A program made the translations under genes and the position numbers. The notes under the pieces were generated by a model. That model was not told the DNA's origin. It worked only from the letters and a program-made list of their open reading frames with translations, and did not search any database. A stretch of 39,267 nucleotides of DNA from an uncultured Saprospiraceae bacterium (GTDB taxonomy: Bacteria > Bacteroidota > Bacteroidia > Chitinophagales > Saprospiraceae), in assembly GCA_937929835.1 (NCBI GenBank), contig CALFUU010000145.1:1-39267 (forward strand), read 5' to 3'. Position 1 is the stretch's first letter, and each line of letters opens with the position of its first letter. Shown here one piece after another: positions 16,466 to 24,959 of this stretch.

Positions 16466-16627
16466 ATGAATCGCCAACTTTATTTCAAAGCTATTAAGGC
16501 CATCAGAGAAGGAAAGACATTCTATAGAAGCGGGCTGCCGCACACCCTAGCCAATAAGCTGGTCTGGGAAGAATTGAAACTGGAAATCGAACAGGGATAT
16601 TCTATAGATGTGCCGAGGGCGGCGTAG
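16466..16627 (+). CDS. 53-residue small protein of unknown function
   Basis: The ORF reads MNRQLYFKAIKAIREGKTFY and later LPHTLANKLVWEELKLEIEQ, ending with VPRAA. It looks like a real protein: it has two amphipathic helices, balanced charge and no rare low-complexity runs. It has a promoter-like TTG-N18-CATATTTG upstream and a palindrome that could control it. I do not recognise the family. There is no signal peptide. A weak hairpin (ACCTC/GAGGT at 16664-16679) follows. Comparative evidence would be needed to be sure that it is translated. Confidence 0.5.
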   Translation: MNRQLYFKAIKAIREGKTFYRSGLPHTLANKLVWEELKLEIEQGYSIDVPRAA

Positions 16628-16799
16628 TATCTGTCTGGGATACTCAGGTTAGTTAATAGTACTACCTCTCTATTGAGGTTTCATTCAGTTCCTTGCCTAT
16701 AATAAACAGTTTTGTAAGACAATCCATCAGGTAAATCGCTTTTGTAACAGGTTTATGAGTAATCGCTGTGCAATTTGCCACAGATCTTTCTAGACTAGC

Positions 16800-16828
16800 T
16801 TGCAGATAGTTGTAGATAGTTATATTTG
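16800..16828 (+). promoter_or_regulatory. Promoter of tRNA-Arg
   Basis: TTG (16800-16802), an 18-nt spacer, then TATATTTG (16821-16828). This is a near-ideal Bacteroidota promoter. The mature tRNA begins 6 nt after the box, which fixes the latest possible transcription start and calibrates the same box elsewhere in the window. Confidence 0.85.
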
Positions 16829-16834
16829 CGTTAT

Positions 16835-16908
16835 GGCCACGTAGCTCAATTGGATAGAGTACCTGATTACGGCTCAGGAGGTTGAGGGTTCGACTCCTTC
16901 CGTGGTCA
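16835..16908 (+). tRNA. tRNA-Arg (anticodon ACG)
   Basis: The full cloverleaf can be drawn: acceptor GGCCACG/CGTGGTC (one G-T pair), D stem GCTC/GAGT, anticodon stem CCTGA/TCAGG with loop TTACGGC giving anticodon ACG, and T stem GAGGG/CCTTC with loop TTCGACT. The discriminator base is A and CCA is not encoded. The ACG anticodon would be edited to ICG to read CGU, CGC and CGA. Confidence 0.96.
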
Positions 16909-16911
16909 CTA

Positions 16912-16946
16912 AAAACCCTTGTAAGTCATTGATTTACAGGGGTTTT
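16912..16946 (+). terminator. Terminator of tRNA-Arg
   Basis: AAAACCCTTGTAA (16912-16924) pairs over 13 bp (one T-G pair) with TTACAGGGGTTTT (16934-16946). It begins 4 nt after the tRNA, so the tRNA is a single-gene transcript. Confidence 0.85.
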
Positions 16947-17255
16947 GTGTTTGAGGTCCTCTGCCCTTACTGGACTAGCCGCTCGCTTTCTCGATTAGTT
17001 CAAAACTATTTTAGTGAGCTATCAAGATATACCTTAGTTCTCCACATCATCACAGAAGTATATTCTCAATTTATCCGCAAAGAGCATATGTATAATGATG
17101 TAGTCAACCATTGATTTCCCATTTGTGTTGTAAGAGCTGTAAGATACAGTAGAAACCTCCTTCCTGTCTATATGGATAATTTTGGAGATCTTCTATTGAA
17201 TTTGTCTTATTAAAAATTTAACTTAGAGTTCATTTTTAAGAAAAAAACTAGAGGT
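16947..17255. other. Intergenic region before the acyl-CoA dehydrogenase
   Basis: No convincing ORF, repeat or hairpin is seen. The last 60 bp are A/T-rich and must hold the promoter of the gene at 17256, but no exact TAnnTTTG match is present. Confidence 0.4.
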
Positions 17256-19064
17256 ATGGCTCAGTATATAGATATGGACAACGTCAGATTCATCCTACAT
17301 GACGTACTAGATGTACAGCAATTATGTGCATTTGAGAGACACAAGGACTATGATAAGGAGGCCTTTGACATAATGCTTGACTCTACTAAGGCCTTTGCAG
17401 ATAAGCTACTGTATCCTTGCTTTAAGGAATGTGATGCCAATCCGGCACGTTACGAGGACGGGAAGATATTTGTTCTTCCTATTATAAAAGACATAATGAA
17501 ACATGCTGGGGAGAATGGTTCCATAGCAGCAACCTTCGATTATGAAGTAGGAGGGATGCAATTGCCCAACACCGTCTATGTATCGATGGGACATATAGCC
17601 CAGTCTGCCAATAATCATTTAACTGGGTATGCTGGACTAACCTCTGGCGCGGCCAACCTCATCGTTACCTTTGGTACACCTGAATTGGTAGAGCGGTTTA
17701 CGCCTAAGATGATCGCTGGAGAATGGGGAGGAACGATGTGCTTAACAGAGCCTCAAGCAGGTAGCTCTCTATCGGATATTACTACTTCTGCTTCGCCTCA
17801 AGAAGATGGTTCGTATAAGATTAAGGGACAAAAGATATTTATCTCAGGAGGTGACCATGAGTACTGTGATAATTTTGTGCATCTCGTATTGGCTAGGATA
17901 GATGGAGCACCTGCAGGTACAAAAGGAATCTCTCTTTTTGTTGTTCCCAAGAAAAGACAAGTAGATGGTGATCTAGAATCAAATGATGTACTGACCGCAG
18001 GAGATTTCCAGAAAATGGGTCAGAAAGGTTATTGTACAACCCATCTTGTATTTGGAGAAAAGGATGATTGCTATGGCTGGCTAGTTGGCTCGCCCAACAA
18101 GGGCTTGAAGCATATGTTCCAGATGATGAACGGTGCTCGTATAGACGTGGGTCTGATGGCTACATCAATCGCAACAGCGGCCTACCACGCTTCTCTGCAA
18201 TATGCTAAAGAGAGACCTCAAGGCAGAAGAATATTAGCAGGTGGACAGAAGAATATATCGGCAGAACAAACGACAATAATAGATCATCCTGATGTGAGAC
18301 GTATGCTCTTATTGCAGAAGGCCATAGCAGAAGGATCTGTGTCTCTTCTGTTACAAGCATCTATGTATCACGATCTCTCTACACTAGCTCCAGAAGATGA
18401 AAGAGAACGCTATCACGATCTCTTAGAAATATTAACGCCTATCGCCAAAACCTATCCTAGCGAAGTGGGTCGAGACGCAGTCAATGCTGGCTTACAAATA
18501 TTTGGTGGTTATGGTTTCTGTACGGAATTTCCTCTGGAGCAATACTATCGCGATATTAGAATTATGTCTCTCTATGAAGGGACGACCGGCATCCAGTCCC
18601 TTGACCTTCTAGGCCGTAAAGTCACTATGAAAAATGGTGCCGCTATGAGAGCTCTGGTTAAAGAAATGATCGTCGATATAAAAGCCGCAAACAACTTCGA
18701 TGATCTAAAACCATATGCCGCCCAACTCAAAGAGGCTTCTAAAGATTTAGAGGAGACAATTATGCATTTGTTACAGTTTGCAATGAGTGGAGAGCACGAG
18801 CGCTTTATTGCGGATGCCAATATCTTTATGGAAATGATGTCGCACATCGTCATCGGCTGGCAGTGGCTAAAAATGGCTACAGTTGCCAAGACAGCACTCG
18901 TGACGGGAAATAAAACTTTCAGCGAAGATTTCTATGAAAGTAAAATCCATACGATGAAGTTCTTCTATAAGTATGAGCTGCCTAAGACGGCTTCTTGTAA
19001 GCTGACCTTATTTAATAGCGAGACACTAACCATAAAAGAACAAGCGCCTACAGTCTTGGTATAA
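17256..19064 (+). CDS. Acyl-CoA dehydrogenase with C-terminal extension (DmdC/FadE-like)
   Basis: This FAD flavoprotein of 602 residues oxidises an acyl-CoA to the 2-enoyl-CoA. The four-part architecture is visible: N-terminal helical domain, middle beta domain with MCLTEPQAGSSLSDI near residue 165 and GQKIFISGGDHE near residue 192, C-terminal helical domain, and an extra C-terminal domain (PF12806-type) from about residue 460. The catalytic base is E441 in SLYEGTTGIQSLDLLGRK. Length and this motif match the group containing 3-methylmercaptopropionyl-CoA dehydrogenase (DmdC), but the same group includes ordinary fatty acyl-CoA dehydrogenases, so the substrate is open. It stands alone, not in a visible beta-oxidation operon. 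Confidence 0.9.
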   Translation: MAQYIDMDNVRFILHDVLDVQQLCAFERHKDYDKEAFDIMLDSTKAFADKLLYPCFKECDANPARYEDGKIFVLPIIKDIMKHAGENGSIAATFDYEVGGMQLPNTVYVSMGHIAQSANNHLTGYAGLTSGAANLIVTFGTPELVERFTPKMIAGEWGGTMCLTEPQAGSSLSDITTSASPQEDGSYKIKGQKIFISGGDHEYCDNFVHLVLARIDGAPAGTKGISLFVVPKKRQVDGDLESNDVLTAGDFQKMGQKGYCTTHLVFGEKDDCYGWLVGSPNKGLKHMFQMMNGARIDVGLMATSIATAAYHASLQYAKERPQGRRILAGGQKNISAEQTTIIDHPDVRRMLLLQKAIAEGSVSLLLQASMYHDLSTLAPEDERERYHDLLEILTPIAKTYPSEVGRDAVNAGLQIFGGYGFCTEFPLEQYYRDIRIMSLYEGTTGIQSLDLLGRKVTMKNGAAMRALVKEMIVDIKAANNFDDLKPYAAQLKEASKDLEETIMHLLQFAMSGEHERFIADANIFMEMMSHIVIGWQWLKMATVAKTALVTGNKTFSEDFYESKIHTMKFFYKYELPKTASCKLTLFNSETLTIKEQAPTVLV

Positions 19065-19210
19065 AGCTATTTGCTATATAGTTAGTTATGAGATGAGTGA
19101 CTCCAAATAGGTGCATATTTAGATAATTGAATCTCCATTTAGAATGCACTCTTTTTGTTCTTATAAGTTTACTAACCAAATGATTATCAAGCAATTAGTC
19201 ATTTACCTCG

Positions 19211-19530
19211 CCAGCCGGCTTTCCCCATCCGGAACTGATGTTTCGGTTCTCTCGTTTCATAGGTCCATTTAGGACCTATGATGCAACCTGTGGTTGCAAC
19301 TCTCGTTTATGTCTTGAAACAAAAACAGCCTGCCCTGAGCGTAGTCGAATGGGAACCAAAAAATTCAAGGCTGCCAGCCCACTCGCTTTCGCGGTTCTCT
19401 CTCTCAGAGTTGTCCACTCTGCACTTTGGGTTCGTTCGTTCCTATTTCTTAACGGTTCTAAAACTACAATTCCTAAACGGTCTTAAACTCGCCTATGGGT
19501 TAAACCCAAGCCCGTTCTTAACGGAATTCT
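19211..19530. repeat. Mosaic of different short hairpins with shared tails
   Basis: This 320-bp non-coding block is made of consecutive, unrelated palindromes: AGCCGGCT (19213-19220), GAACTGA/TCGGTTC (19232-19249), CATAGGTCC/GGACCTATG (19258-19280, perfect 9 bp), TGCAACC/GGTTGCA (19282-19298, perfect 7 bp), CAGAGT/ACTCTG (19405-19421) and TGGGTTAAACCCA (19496-19508). The 9-mer CTCTCGTTT follows the second and fourth of them (19249-19257, 19300-19308), and TTCTTAACGG-like words occur three times (19446-19455, 19470-19480, 19515-19524). CCTGAGCGTAGTCGAA (19333 onward) resembles a short interspersed element common in Bacteroidota. The preceding 19065-19210 shows no feature. No transposase lies nearby. 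Confidence 0.7.
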
Positions 19531-19607
19531 AGTCCTTATAACCTAAAATGAAAGAGGCCAAAGTCTAAATTTCACTCTTGTAGATTAAATCCTCCAGTGC
19601 TACTTAA

Positions 19608-20018
19608 GTAGGCGATTCGGTTAGTTTGAATGGTCACAACATCCAGTTGATTGCCCTACACCCTAAGCCACCTATCCCTGGTGAGGCCAAGACATCGAGG
19701 CAGAAAGACCAGGAATTTAAAGCGGCTTCAAAGTCACTTAGAAATAGTAAAAGGAACTGTTTGCAGATAGTTTTAGGAGACCTCAATGATGTTGTATGGA
19801 GTAGGGCTTCTAAGTTGTTTAAAATGGAAACAGGATTGAAAGATCCTAGGGTAGGTAGGGGAACCTTTAGTACATTTCCTACGTACGCTCCTGTACGTTT
19901 TCCTATAGATCATATCTTTTGCTCGCCCTTGATTGAACTTATAGAATTAAAGAGAATGCCCAATATTGGGTCGGACCATTATCCTATATATGTTAGTCTA
20001 GCAATACCTAAGCCCTAA
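19608..20018 (+). pseudogene. 5'-truncated endonuclease/exonuclease/phosphatase family gene
   Basis: About 136 codons encode only the C-terminal half of an EEP-fold (DNase I-like) enzyme. Recognisable pieces are ALHPKPPIPGE, the GDLND motif, TFPTYAPVRFPIDHIFCS and the last motif GSDHYPIYVSL with the catalytic Asp-His. The N-terminal half, with the metal-binding Asn and Glu and the first His, is absent. The frame is closed upstream by TAA at 19605-19607, and no homologous sequence is seen before it, only the hairpin mosaic. The 3' end is intact. This is therefore a gene remnant, probably cut when the adjoining block was inserted or rearranged. Confidence 0.75.
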
Positions 20019-20040
20019 GCAGAGAGATTAGTTTTTTGTT

Positions 20041-20475
20041 TTACTTGGAGTGAATCTTGAAACTAGAGGTAATACTCGATTTCGCTTCTAACATCTTAGA
20101 CACAGAGCAATATTTTTCAAGTGATAAGTTAATCGCTTTTTCTACTTTACTTTCCTTAAGTGGTCCGTACAGGTCATAGTGGACGTGTATGGTATCGTAC
20201 TCTTTTGCATCTTCTACTTTAATTGTTGTCGCCGTAACCTCTACCTTAATATCTAAGAGGTCTTGCTTCATTTTTTGGAGTATTAGGACGATGTCTATAC
20301 TGCTGCAGCCCGCTACACCCATTAATAAAGTCTCCATAGGTCGTACACCATTGCCTTTGCCACCTATAGCTTCTGAGCCGTCCATCAGTATCGAGTTGCC
20401 CGTAGTATTCGTGGCTTGGAAATTTACGTGGTCATCGATGCGCTCCATCGATATTTTTGTGATATTATCTGACAT
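20041..20475 (-). CDS. OsmC family protein
   Basis: The 144-residue protein has the OsmC/Ohr fold: an N-terminal beta region, the helix METLLMGVAGCSSIDIVLIL with C57, and a second cysteine C123 in LEKYCSVSKML. OsmC-type proteins are thiol peroxidases that reduce organic hydroperoxides or related small oxidants. The YhfA/OsmC subfamily fits better than Ohr, since the GVAGCSSID pattern is that of YhfA-like proteins. The ATG overlaps the stop of the upstream protease gene as TAATG, so the two are coupled. Confidence 0.88.
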   Translation of the reverse strand: MSDNITKISMERIDDHVNFQATNTTGNSILMDGSEAIGGKGNGVRPMETLLMGVAGCSSIDIVLILQKMKQDLLDIKVEVTATTIKVEDAKEYDTIHVHYDLYGPLKESKVEKAINLSLEKYCSVSKMLEAKSSITSSFKIHSK

Positions 20476-21890
20476 TATTTTGAAAATTTATAGGGCCATT
20501 CCCTAGGATAGTTCTCGTAGAATCCATTGAGATAAATTTCTGGGTTATCACTTTCTAGAATTGTCTTCAGGTCGTTAACGGATTTTATCTTTTTACCATT
20601 AGCACTAGTTATAATGTATCCTGGATCCATATTGACGGATTCTATTTTACTGTCTTTGAGTATGCTGACGACCATAACACCTTCTTTTTCATTACGCTCT
20701 TTTTCTTCTTGATCTAGATTGCGTAATTCAAATCCTAAATCAGTAAAGATTTTGTCCTTTCGTACAGCTACATAATCCGTGGTATTCAGCTGATTGTGTA
20801 AAGTCGCTTTTGTGGTTCTGGTCTTTCCAGCTCTGATGTATTCTATATCGATTTTATCTCCAGGTCTGTATTGGCCGACGGCCTCTAGGAAAGCTGGTCT
20901 CGTTGCAGTCGGCTTTCCATTGATGGATACGATAACATCTTCATATTCTAAACCAGCTACGCTAGCTGCGCCATCCTTTTCTACGAGATCCACGAACACG
21001 CCACTTATCTCCTTTAGCCCCAGTTGTTTGGCCCTTTTGGCATTTACATTAAGAATACTGACACCCAACCAAGCTCTCTGCACAGCTCCGTACTGCTGCA
21101 GGTCCTCAGTTACTTTTTGTACCAAATTGGAAGGCATCGCAAAAGAGAAACCCTCATATTTTCCACTGTAAGTTAGTATAGCGGTATTGATGCCGACGAG
21201 TTGTCCTTTTCTATTGATGAGTGCTCCGCCGCTATTGCCAGGATTAACAGCAGCATCTGTTTGTATTAAGGATTCTATCCCTTGCTTCTTGAAGATGTCT
21301 ATGTTGCGCGCTTTAGCACTGACAATACCCGCTGTTACACTCGAGCTCAATTTAAATGGATTACCGATCGCCAAGACCCATTCACCAATATCTAGCCTGT
21401 CAGAATTTCCGTATTTCAGATAGGGTAATCCTTCTGCTTCTATCTTTAGCAGGGCGATATCAGTAGATAGGTCGAATCCTTGCAGTTGAGCTCTAAACTC
21501 CCTCCTGTCCTCCAGTATTAAATTGATCTCTTGGGCTTCCTTGACGACATGGTGATTGGTGACAATGTAACCATTGCTAGATATGATGACGCCTGATCCA
21601 TTGGATTTGGTATATTTTTCGTTTCTGAATCCTTCCTTTTTTATAGTGATGGCTTCAATGGCGACGACTGCATTTTTTGCAGCTTTGGCGGGGGCAACGA
21701 AATCTATATCCGCTACAGATACTTCTTTGTAGGTAGGATAGTATGGGCTAGACTGGTCTTGGTATGCAACAAGTCTAGCATAATTAGACTCCAGCTGCTC
21801 CACTTTTTCTTGTTGCAGGTAGTGATATATTGCGAGGCACAATAGACTACACAAAACAGAAATGACAATCGTATTAAGATTTTTAGTCAT
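20475..21890 (-). CDS. HtrA/DegQ-family periplasmic serine protease
   Basis: A trypsin-like protease of 471 residues, acting in the periplasm on damaged envelope proteins. It has an N-terminal anchor or signal helix (residues 8-25), then the catalytic triad: H114 in TNHHVV, D144 in STDIALLKI and S220 in NPGNSGGAL. Two PDZ domains follow, the first around GVFVDLVEKDGAASVAGLE and the second, more diverged, around VMVVSILKDSKIES. The TAAGTTTG promoter box ends only 4 nt before the ATG, suggesting a leaderless or nearly leaderless mRNA. OsmC is translationally coupled downstream; both fit envelope/oxidative stress. Confidence 0.92.
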   Translation of the reverse strand: MTKNLNTIVISVLCSLLCLAIYHYLQQEKVEQLESNYARLVAYQDQSSPYYPTYKEVSVADIDFVAPAKAAKNAVVAIEAITIKKEGFRNEKYTKSNGSGVIISSNGYIVTNHHVVKEAQEINLILEDRREFRAQLQGFDLSTDIALLKIEAEGLPYLKYGNSDRLDIGEWVLAIGNPFKLSSSVTAGIVSAKARNIDIFKKQGIESLIQTDAAVNPGNSGGALINRKGQLVGINTAILTYSGKYEGFSFAMPSNLVQKVTEDLQQYGAVQRAWLGVSILNVNAKRAKQLGLKEISGVFVDLVEKDGAASVAGLEYEDVIVSINGKPTATRPAFLEAVGQYRPGDKIDIEYIRAGKTRTTKATLHNQLNTTDYVAVRKDKIFTDLGFELRNLDQEEKERNEKEGVMVVSILKDSKIESVNMDPGYIITSANGKKIKSVNDLKTILESDNPEIYLNGFYENYPREWPYKFSK

Positions 21891-21894
21891 ATGA

Positions 21895-21902
21895 CAAACT
21901 TA
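21895..21902 (-). promoter_or_regulatory. -7 box of the HtrA-osmC operon, almost touching the start codon
   Basis: The minus strand reads TAAGTTTG (exact TAnnTTTG), with 4 nt (TCAT) before the ATG at 21890. If this box is used, the mRNA has virtually no leader. Confidence 0.5.
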
Positions 21903-21971
21903 AGCAGATTATAAGACTTAGGCTAATTCCCTAGCTTTACATTCTCTTATAAGTACTTAAAACGCTAGAAA

Positions 21972-22769
21972 GTGAAAATTGATTTCGTAAAATACCAAGG
22001 TGCTGGAAACGACTTCATTATTATAGATGATTATGAAAGCGATAAAGACAGCTCTGTCTTCACTGTGGATAACATCAATCGGCTTTGCGACAGGAGATTC
22101 GGTATCGGTGCGGATGGTTTGATGATCTTAAAGAACCACGCTGATTATGACTTTGAGATGATCTACTACAATAGTGATGGTAGAGCCAGCAGTATGTGTG
22201 GCAATGGCGGGCGCTGTATCGTAGATATGGCCTATAGGAAGGGTATTATTGATGGGAGCTCTTGTGCATTCTTAGCCGTTGATGGACCGCACAAGGCCAA
22301 GGTCAATAAGGATGTTATCGAGTTAGAGATGACCGATGTATCTCATATAGAGTGCAAGAAAACCAACGAATTCTTCTTGGATACAGGCTCCCCGCACTAT
22401 GTCGTTGTCGTTAGTGATCTGAAAATGGACCTCGTTACTGAAGCACACAAAATCAGATATAACCCTACATACAGGGAAGAGGGCACCAATGTCAACTTCA
22501 TCAAGCCAATCACTGGGGGTATAGAAATCAGAACCTATGAGCGGGGAGTAGAAGCGGAGACGTTGGCCTGTGGGACGGGTGTGACGGCTGCAGCACTAGC
22601 CTACACACGAGAGTTTGAGCCGGAGGCCAAGAGATTAGAGGTAATAGCTCAAGGTGGAAACCTCAGTGTGCGATTTGACAAGAAGGGAGACGGCTGGACC
22701 AATATATGGCTGATAGGTCCTGCACAGCGGGTTTTTGAGGGATCTATAGACCTAAATCTAATTACCTAG
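21972..22769 (+). CDS. dapF: Diaminopimelate epimerase
   Basis: DapF interconverts LL- and meso-diaminopimelate for lysine and peptidoglycan. The 265-residue protein has both active-site cysteines, C76 in SSMCGNGGRC and C200 in TLACGTGVTA, and the N-terminal KYQGAGNDFIIID. The start is GTG, chosen because the family N-terminus begins there. Another gene of the pathway, dapB, is at the left edge. The 3' end overlaps the convergent TPR gene by 12 bp. Confidence 0.96.
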   Translation: MKIDFVKYQGAGNDFIIIDDYESDKDSSVFTVDNINRLCDRRFGIGADGLMILKNHADYDFEMIYYNSDGRASSMCGNGGRCIVDMAYRKGIIDGSSCAFLAVDGPHKAKVNKDVIELEMTDVSHIECKKTNEFFLDTGSPHYVVVVSDLKMDLVTEAHKIRYNPTYREEGTNVNFIKPITGGIEIRTYERGVEAETLACGTGVTAAALAYTREFEPEAKRLEVIAQGGNLSVRFDKKGDGWTNIWLIGPAQRVFEGSIDLNLIT

Positions 22770-23087
22770 TTGCAGATTGAGATTGGTTCTAGCATTGTTG
22801 AGCTCTGATAAGGCGTGGAAATCACCTTTTTCTTTGGCCAAGGCTACGCCTTCATTGTAGATGTTCATCGCCAAGTGATCCTCATTGATAGTTTCATAAA
22901 GCTTAGCTAGGTGGTAGTATAGACCGATATATTCTGGGTCAATGGACTTAAGTTTGATATAGTGTGTAAGGGCTTGGCTTAAGTCCTCACGCTGTTCGTA
23001 TTCCTTAGCTACAGCAAAAAGAAGAAAGCTATCTTCTGGCTTTTGCTCTAAGTAATCCAATAAGGTCTCTAATCTGTCTTTACTCAT
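22758..23087 (-). CDS. Tetratricopeptide repeat protein
   Basis: This protein of about 109 residues is composed of TPR helices: DSFLLFAVAKEYEQREDLSQALTHYIKL and PEYIGLYYHLAKLYETINEDHLAMNIYNEGV show the W/L/Y-A-x-A TPR spacing. There is no signal peptide. TPR proteins are protein-interaction scaffolds; the partner is unknown. An alternative ATG at 23096 adds three residues. The gene overlaps the end of dapF by 12 bp, tail to tail. Confidence 0.8.
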   Translation of the reverse strand: MSKDRLETLLDYLEQKPEDSFLLFAVAKEYEQREDLSQALTHYIKLKSIDPEYIGLYYHLAKLYETINEDHLAMNIYNEGVALAKEKGDFHALSELNNARTNLNLQLGN

Positions 23088-23276
23088 AAGTAGCATTCTT
23101 GGGGCATCCCATCAAATTAAACTATATTTACATCTGATTGCAAATATGATTCTATTTTGAATTATGCCATTAATTAAAGGATTGATTCCTTCATGAAGAC
23201 TTCATTACTTAATCCCACTCATAATAGCACAGACTTAGAGCCAACATTTTGTTTGGATAGCCTTACCCTTGATTAA

Positions 23277-23864
23277 ATGAAGAAGATCGATCTTGAAATC
23301 GTTGCACTTTCTCATAGTGTAACTCAGTCTCATAATTACGCAGTTGTATTAGGAGAGAAAGTAGGAAATAGAAGATTACCTATAGTGATAGGAGGCTTCG
23401 AAGCACAAGCTATAGCAGTTGCTATGGAAAGAATGATACCTAATCGCCCATTGACCCACGATTTATTTAAGAATACACTAGATACCTTTGATATAGAGCT
23501 CAAGGAAGTGGTTATCAACAATCTTCTAGATGGTATCTTCTATGCCCAGTTGGTTTGCGCTCGTGATGGCAATGAATTTGTGATTGACTCAAGGACCTCA
23601 GATGCCATAGCTATGGCTGTACGCTTTAAGAGTCCTATCTATACCTTTGATTTTATTATGGATCAAGCCGGTGTAGTTCTAGAGGATAATGAAGACGAGG
23701 GTGGCACATCCATCATCCCTGATGAGGCACCTCAATCGGATTCTCTAGAGAACCTTTCGCCCAAAGCCCTAAATAAGATGCTCGAAGAAGTCTTAGAAAG
23801 GGAGGATTATGAGCAAGCGGCCAAGATTAGAGACGAAATCAAGAAGAGAGAAGAGGGTAGTTAG
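23277..23864 (+). CDS. Bifunctional nuclease (DUF151) with C-terminal UVR motif
   Basis: The 195-residue protein has an N-terminal BFN/DUF151 domain (VVLGEKVGNRRLPIVIGGFEAQAIA near residue 23, DSRTSDAIAMAVRFKSPIY near residue 104) and a C-terminal UvrB/UvrC-interaction motif (LEREDYEQAAKIRDEIKKRE, about residues 172-191). This pairing is typical of Bacteroidota. The domain is reported to have DNase and RNase activity in plant and thermophile homologues. An imperfect -7 box (TACCCTTG, 23264-23271) ends 5 nt before the ATG. Confidence 0.9.
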   Translation: MKKIDLEIVALSHSVTQSHNYAVVLGEKVGNRRLPIVIGGFEAQAIAVAMERMIPNRPLTHDLFKNTLDTFDIELKEVVINNLLDGIFYAQLVCARDGNEFVIDSRTSDAIAMAVRFKSPIYTFDFIMDQAGVVLEDNEDEGGTSIIPDEAPQSDSLENLSPKALNKMLEEVLEREDYEQAAKIRDEIKKREEGS

Positions 23865-23895
23865 ACCTTTCTGTTGTGATGGACCTAGCCTAGTA

Positions 23896-24921
23896 TTAAT
23901 CTGCAATCCTTATTTCCTGTAAAATTTCTAGCAGTCTTATCTTCATCGCTGGTGTGAAATCCATATGTGTCACAAAGCGCACTTCATATGGCCCAAAAGC
24001 TGAAGCTATTATGCCCTTTTCTTTGAGCAACGCCACGTATTCTGTTGCAGGCATCGTTTTGAGTTTGAATATGAGAATATTGGTTTTGACTGGAAGTACC
24101 TTTTCTACATAGGGTAATGTCTCCAGTACTTGGCCTATTTCCTTAGCCGTATCGTTATCTTCTTTGAGTCGATTAATGTTGTTATCTAGAGCAAAGAGGC
24201 CAGCTGCAGCAATGATTCCTGCCTGCCGCATACCACCGCCCATCACCTTTCTGAACCGCTTAGCGTCTCTTATAAATTCCTTGTTTCCAAGTAGAACAGA
24301 GCCCACAGGCGCACCCAGACCTTTGGACAAGCAGATGGATATACTATCAAATTGCTCACCCACATCTTCAGTACTTTCGCCAGTTTCCACCAGTACATTG
24401 AATAATCGAGCTCCATCAAGGTGAAACTTTAGATGCTTCTCCTTTGCCACGGTACTTAGTGCAGAAATTTCATCTAGTGTATAGTAACCTCCACCACCTT
24501 TATTACAACTGTTCTCTATTACAAGAAGCTTAGATATCGGTAACCAATCATATAGAGGCTTGACAGCAGCGGAAACCTGATCTGGCGTAATCTTACCGTA
24601 GGCTCCTTTGAGTAGATTGACACTTATACCTGAGTTATAGGCGTAACCAGCCGTTTCATATTGATAGACATGCGAGGTATAATCACAGATCATTTCATCT
24701 AGCGGATTGGTATGCATCTTTATAGCCAGCTGATTGGTCATAGTTCCAGAGGGGCAGAAGAGTCCAGCCTCCATATCAAACATATCTGCGAGTCGCTGTT
24801 GGAGTTTGTTGACCGTAGGATCCTCACCAAAGACATCATCTCCGACAACAGCATTGGACATTGCTATCCGCATTTCTTTGCTCGGTTGGGTAATTGTGTC
24901 ACTAATAAGATTGATAACCAT
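23896..24921 (-). CDS. ltaE: Low-specificity L-threonine aldolase
   Basis: A PLP enzyme of the beta-eliminating lyase family that splits threonine/allo-threonine into glycine and acetaldehyde. The 341-residue form starts MVINLISDTITQPSKEMR, the family N-terminus; an upstream in-frame ATG at 24993 is rejected because it would pass through the promoter region. Active-site residues are visible: H84 stacking on PLP, D169 in HLDGARLF and the PLP lysine K200 in CLSKGLGAPVGS. It is divergent from the Nudix regulator with two promoter boxes between. Confidence 0.92.
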   Translation of the reverse strand: MVINLISDTITQPSKEMRIAMSNAVVGDDVFGEDPTVNKLQQRLADMFDMEAGLFCPSGTMTNQLAIKMHTNPLDEMICDYTSHVYQYETAGYAYNSGISVNLLKGAYGKITPDQVSAAVKPLYDWLPISKLLVIENSCNKGGGGYYTLDEISALSTVAKEKHLKFHLDGARLFNVLVETGESTEDVGEQFDSISICLSKGLGAPVGSVLLGNKEFIRDAKRFRKVMGGGMRQAGIIAAAGLFALDNNINRLKEDNDTAKEIGQVLETLPYVEKVLPVKTNILIFKLKTMPATEYVALLKEKGIIASAFGPYEVRFVTHMDFTPAMKIRLLEILQEIRIAD

Positions 24922-24929
24922 GAGACTTC

Positions 24930-24937
24930 TATATTTG
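24930..24937 (+). promoter_or_regulatory. -7 box facing the Nudix regulator gene
   Basis: TATATTTG, 22 nt before the ATG at 24960, with a TTG at 24911-24913 (16-nt spacing, shorter than usual). It is only 4 bp from the opposite box of ltaE. Confidence 0.5.
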
Positions 24938-24941
24938 TCTT

Positions 24942-24949
24942 CAAATCTA
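24942..24949 (-). promoter_or_regulatory. -7 box facing ltaE
   Basis: The minus strand reads TAGATTTG (exact TAnnTTTG), 20 nt before the ltaE ATG. With the box at 24930-24937 it forms a compact overlapping divergent promoter. Confidence 0.55.
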
Positions 24950-24959
24950 ATGGTTCTGG

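Noticed and set aside
19211-19530. CRISPR array or coding block in the hairpin mosaic
   Set aside because: There is no regular repeat-spacer spacing and no ORF with domain content. The pattern is a set of different palindromes.
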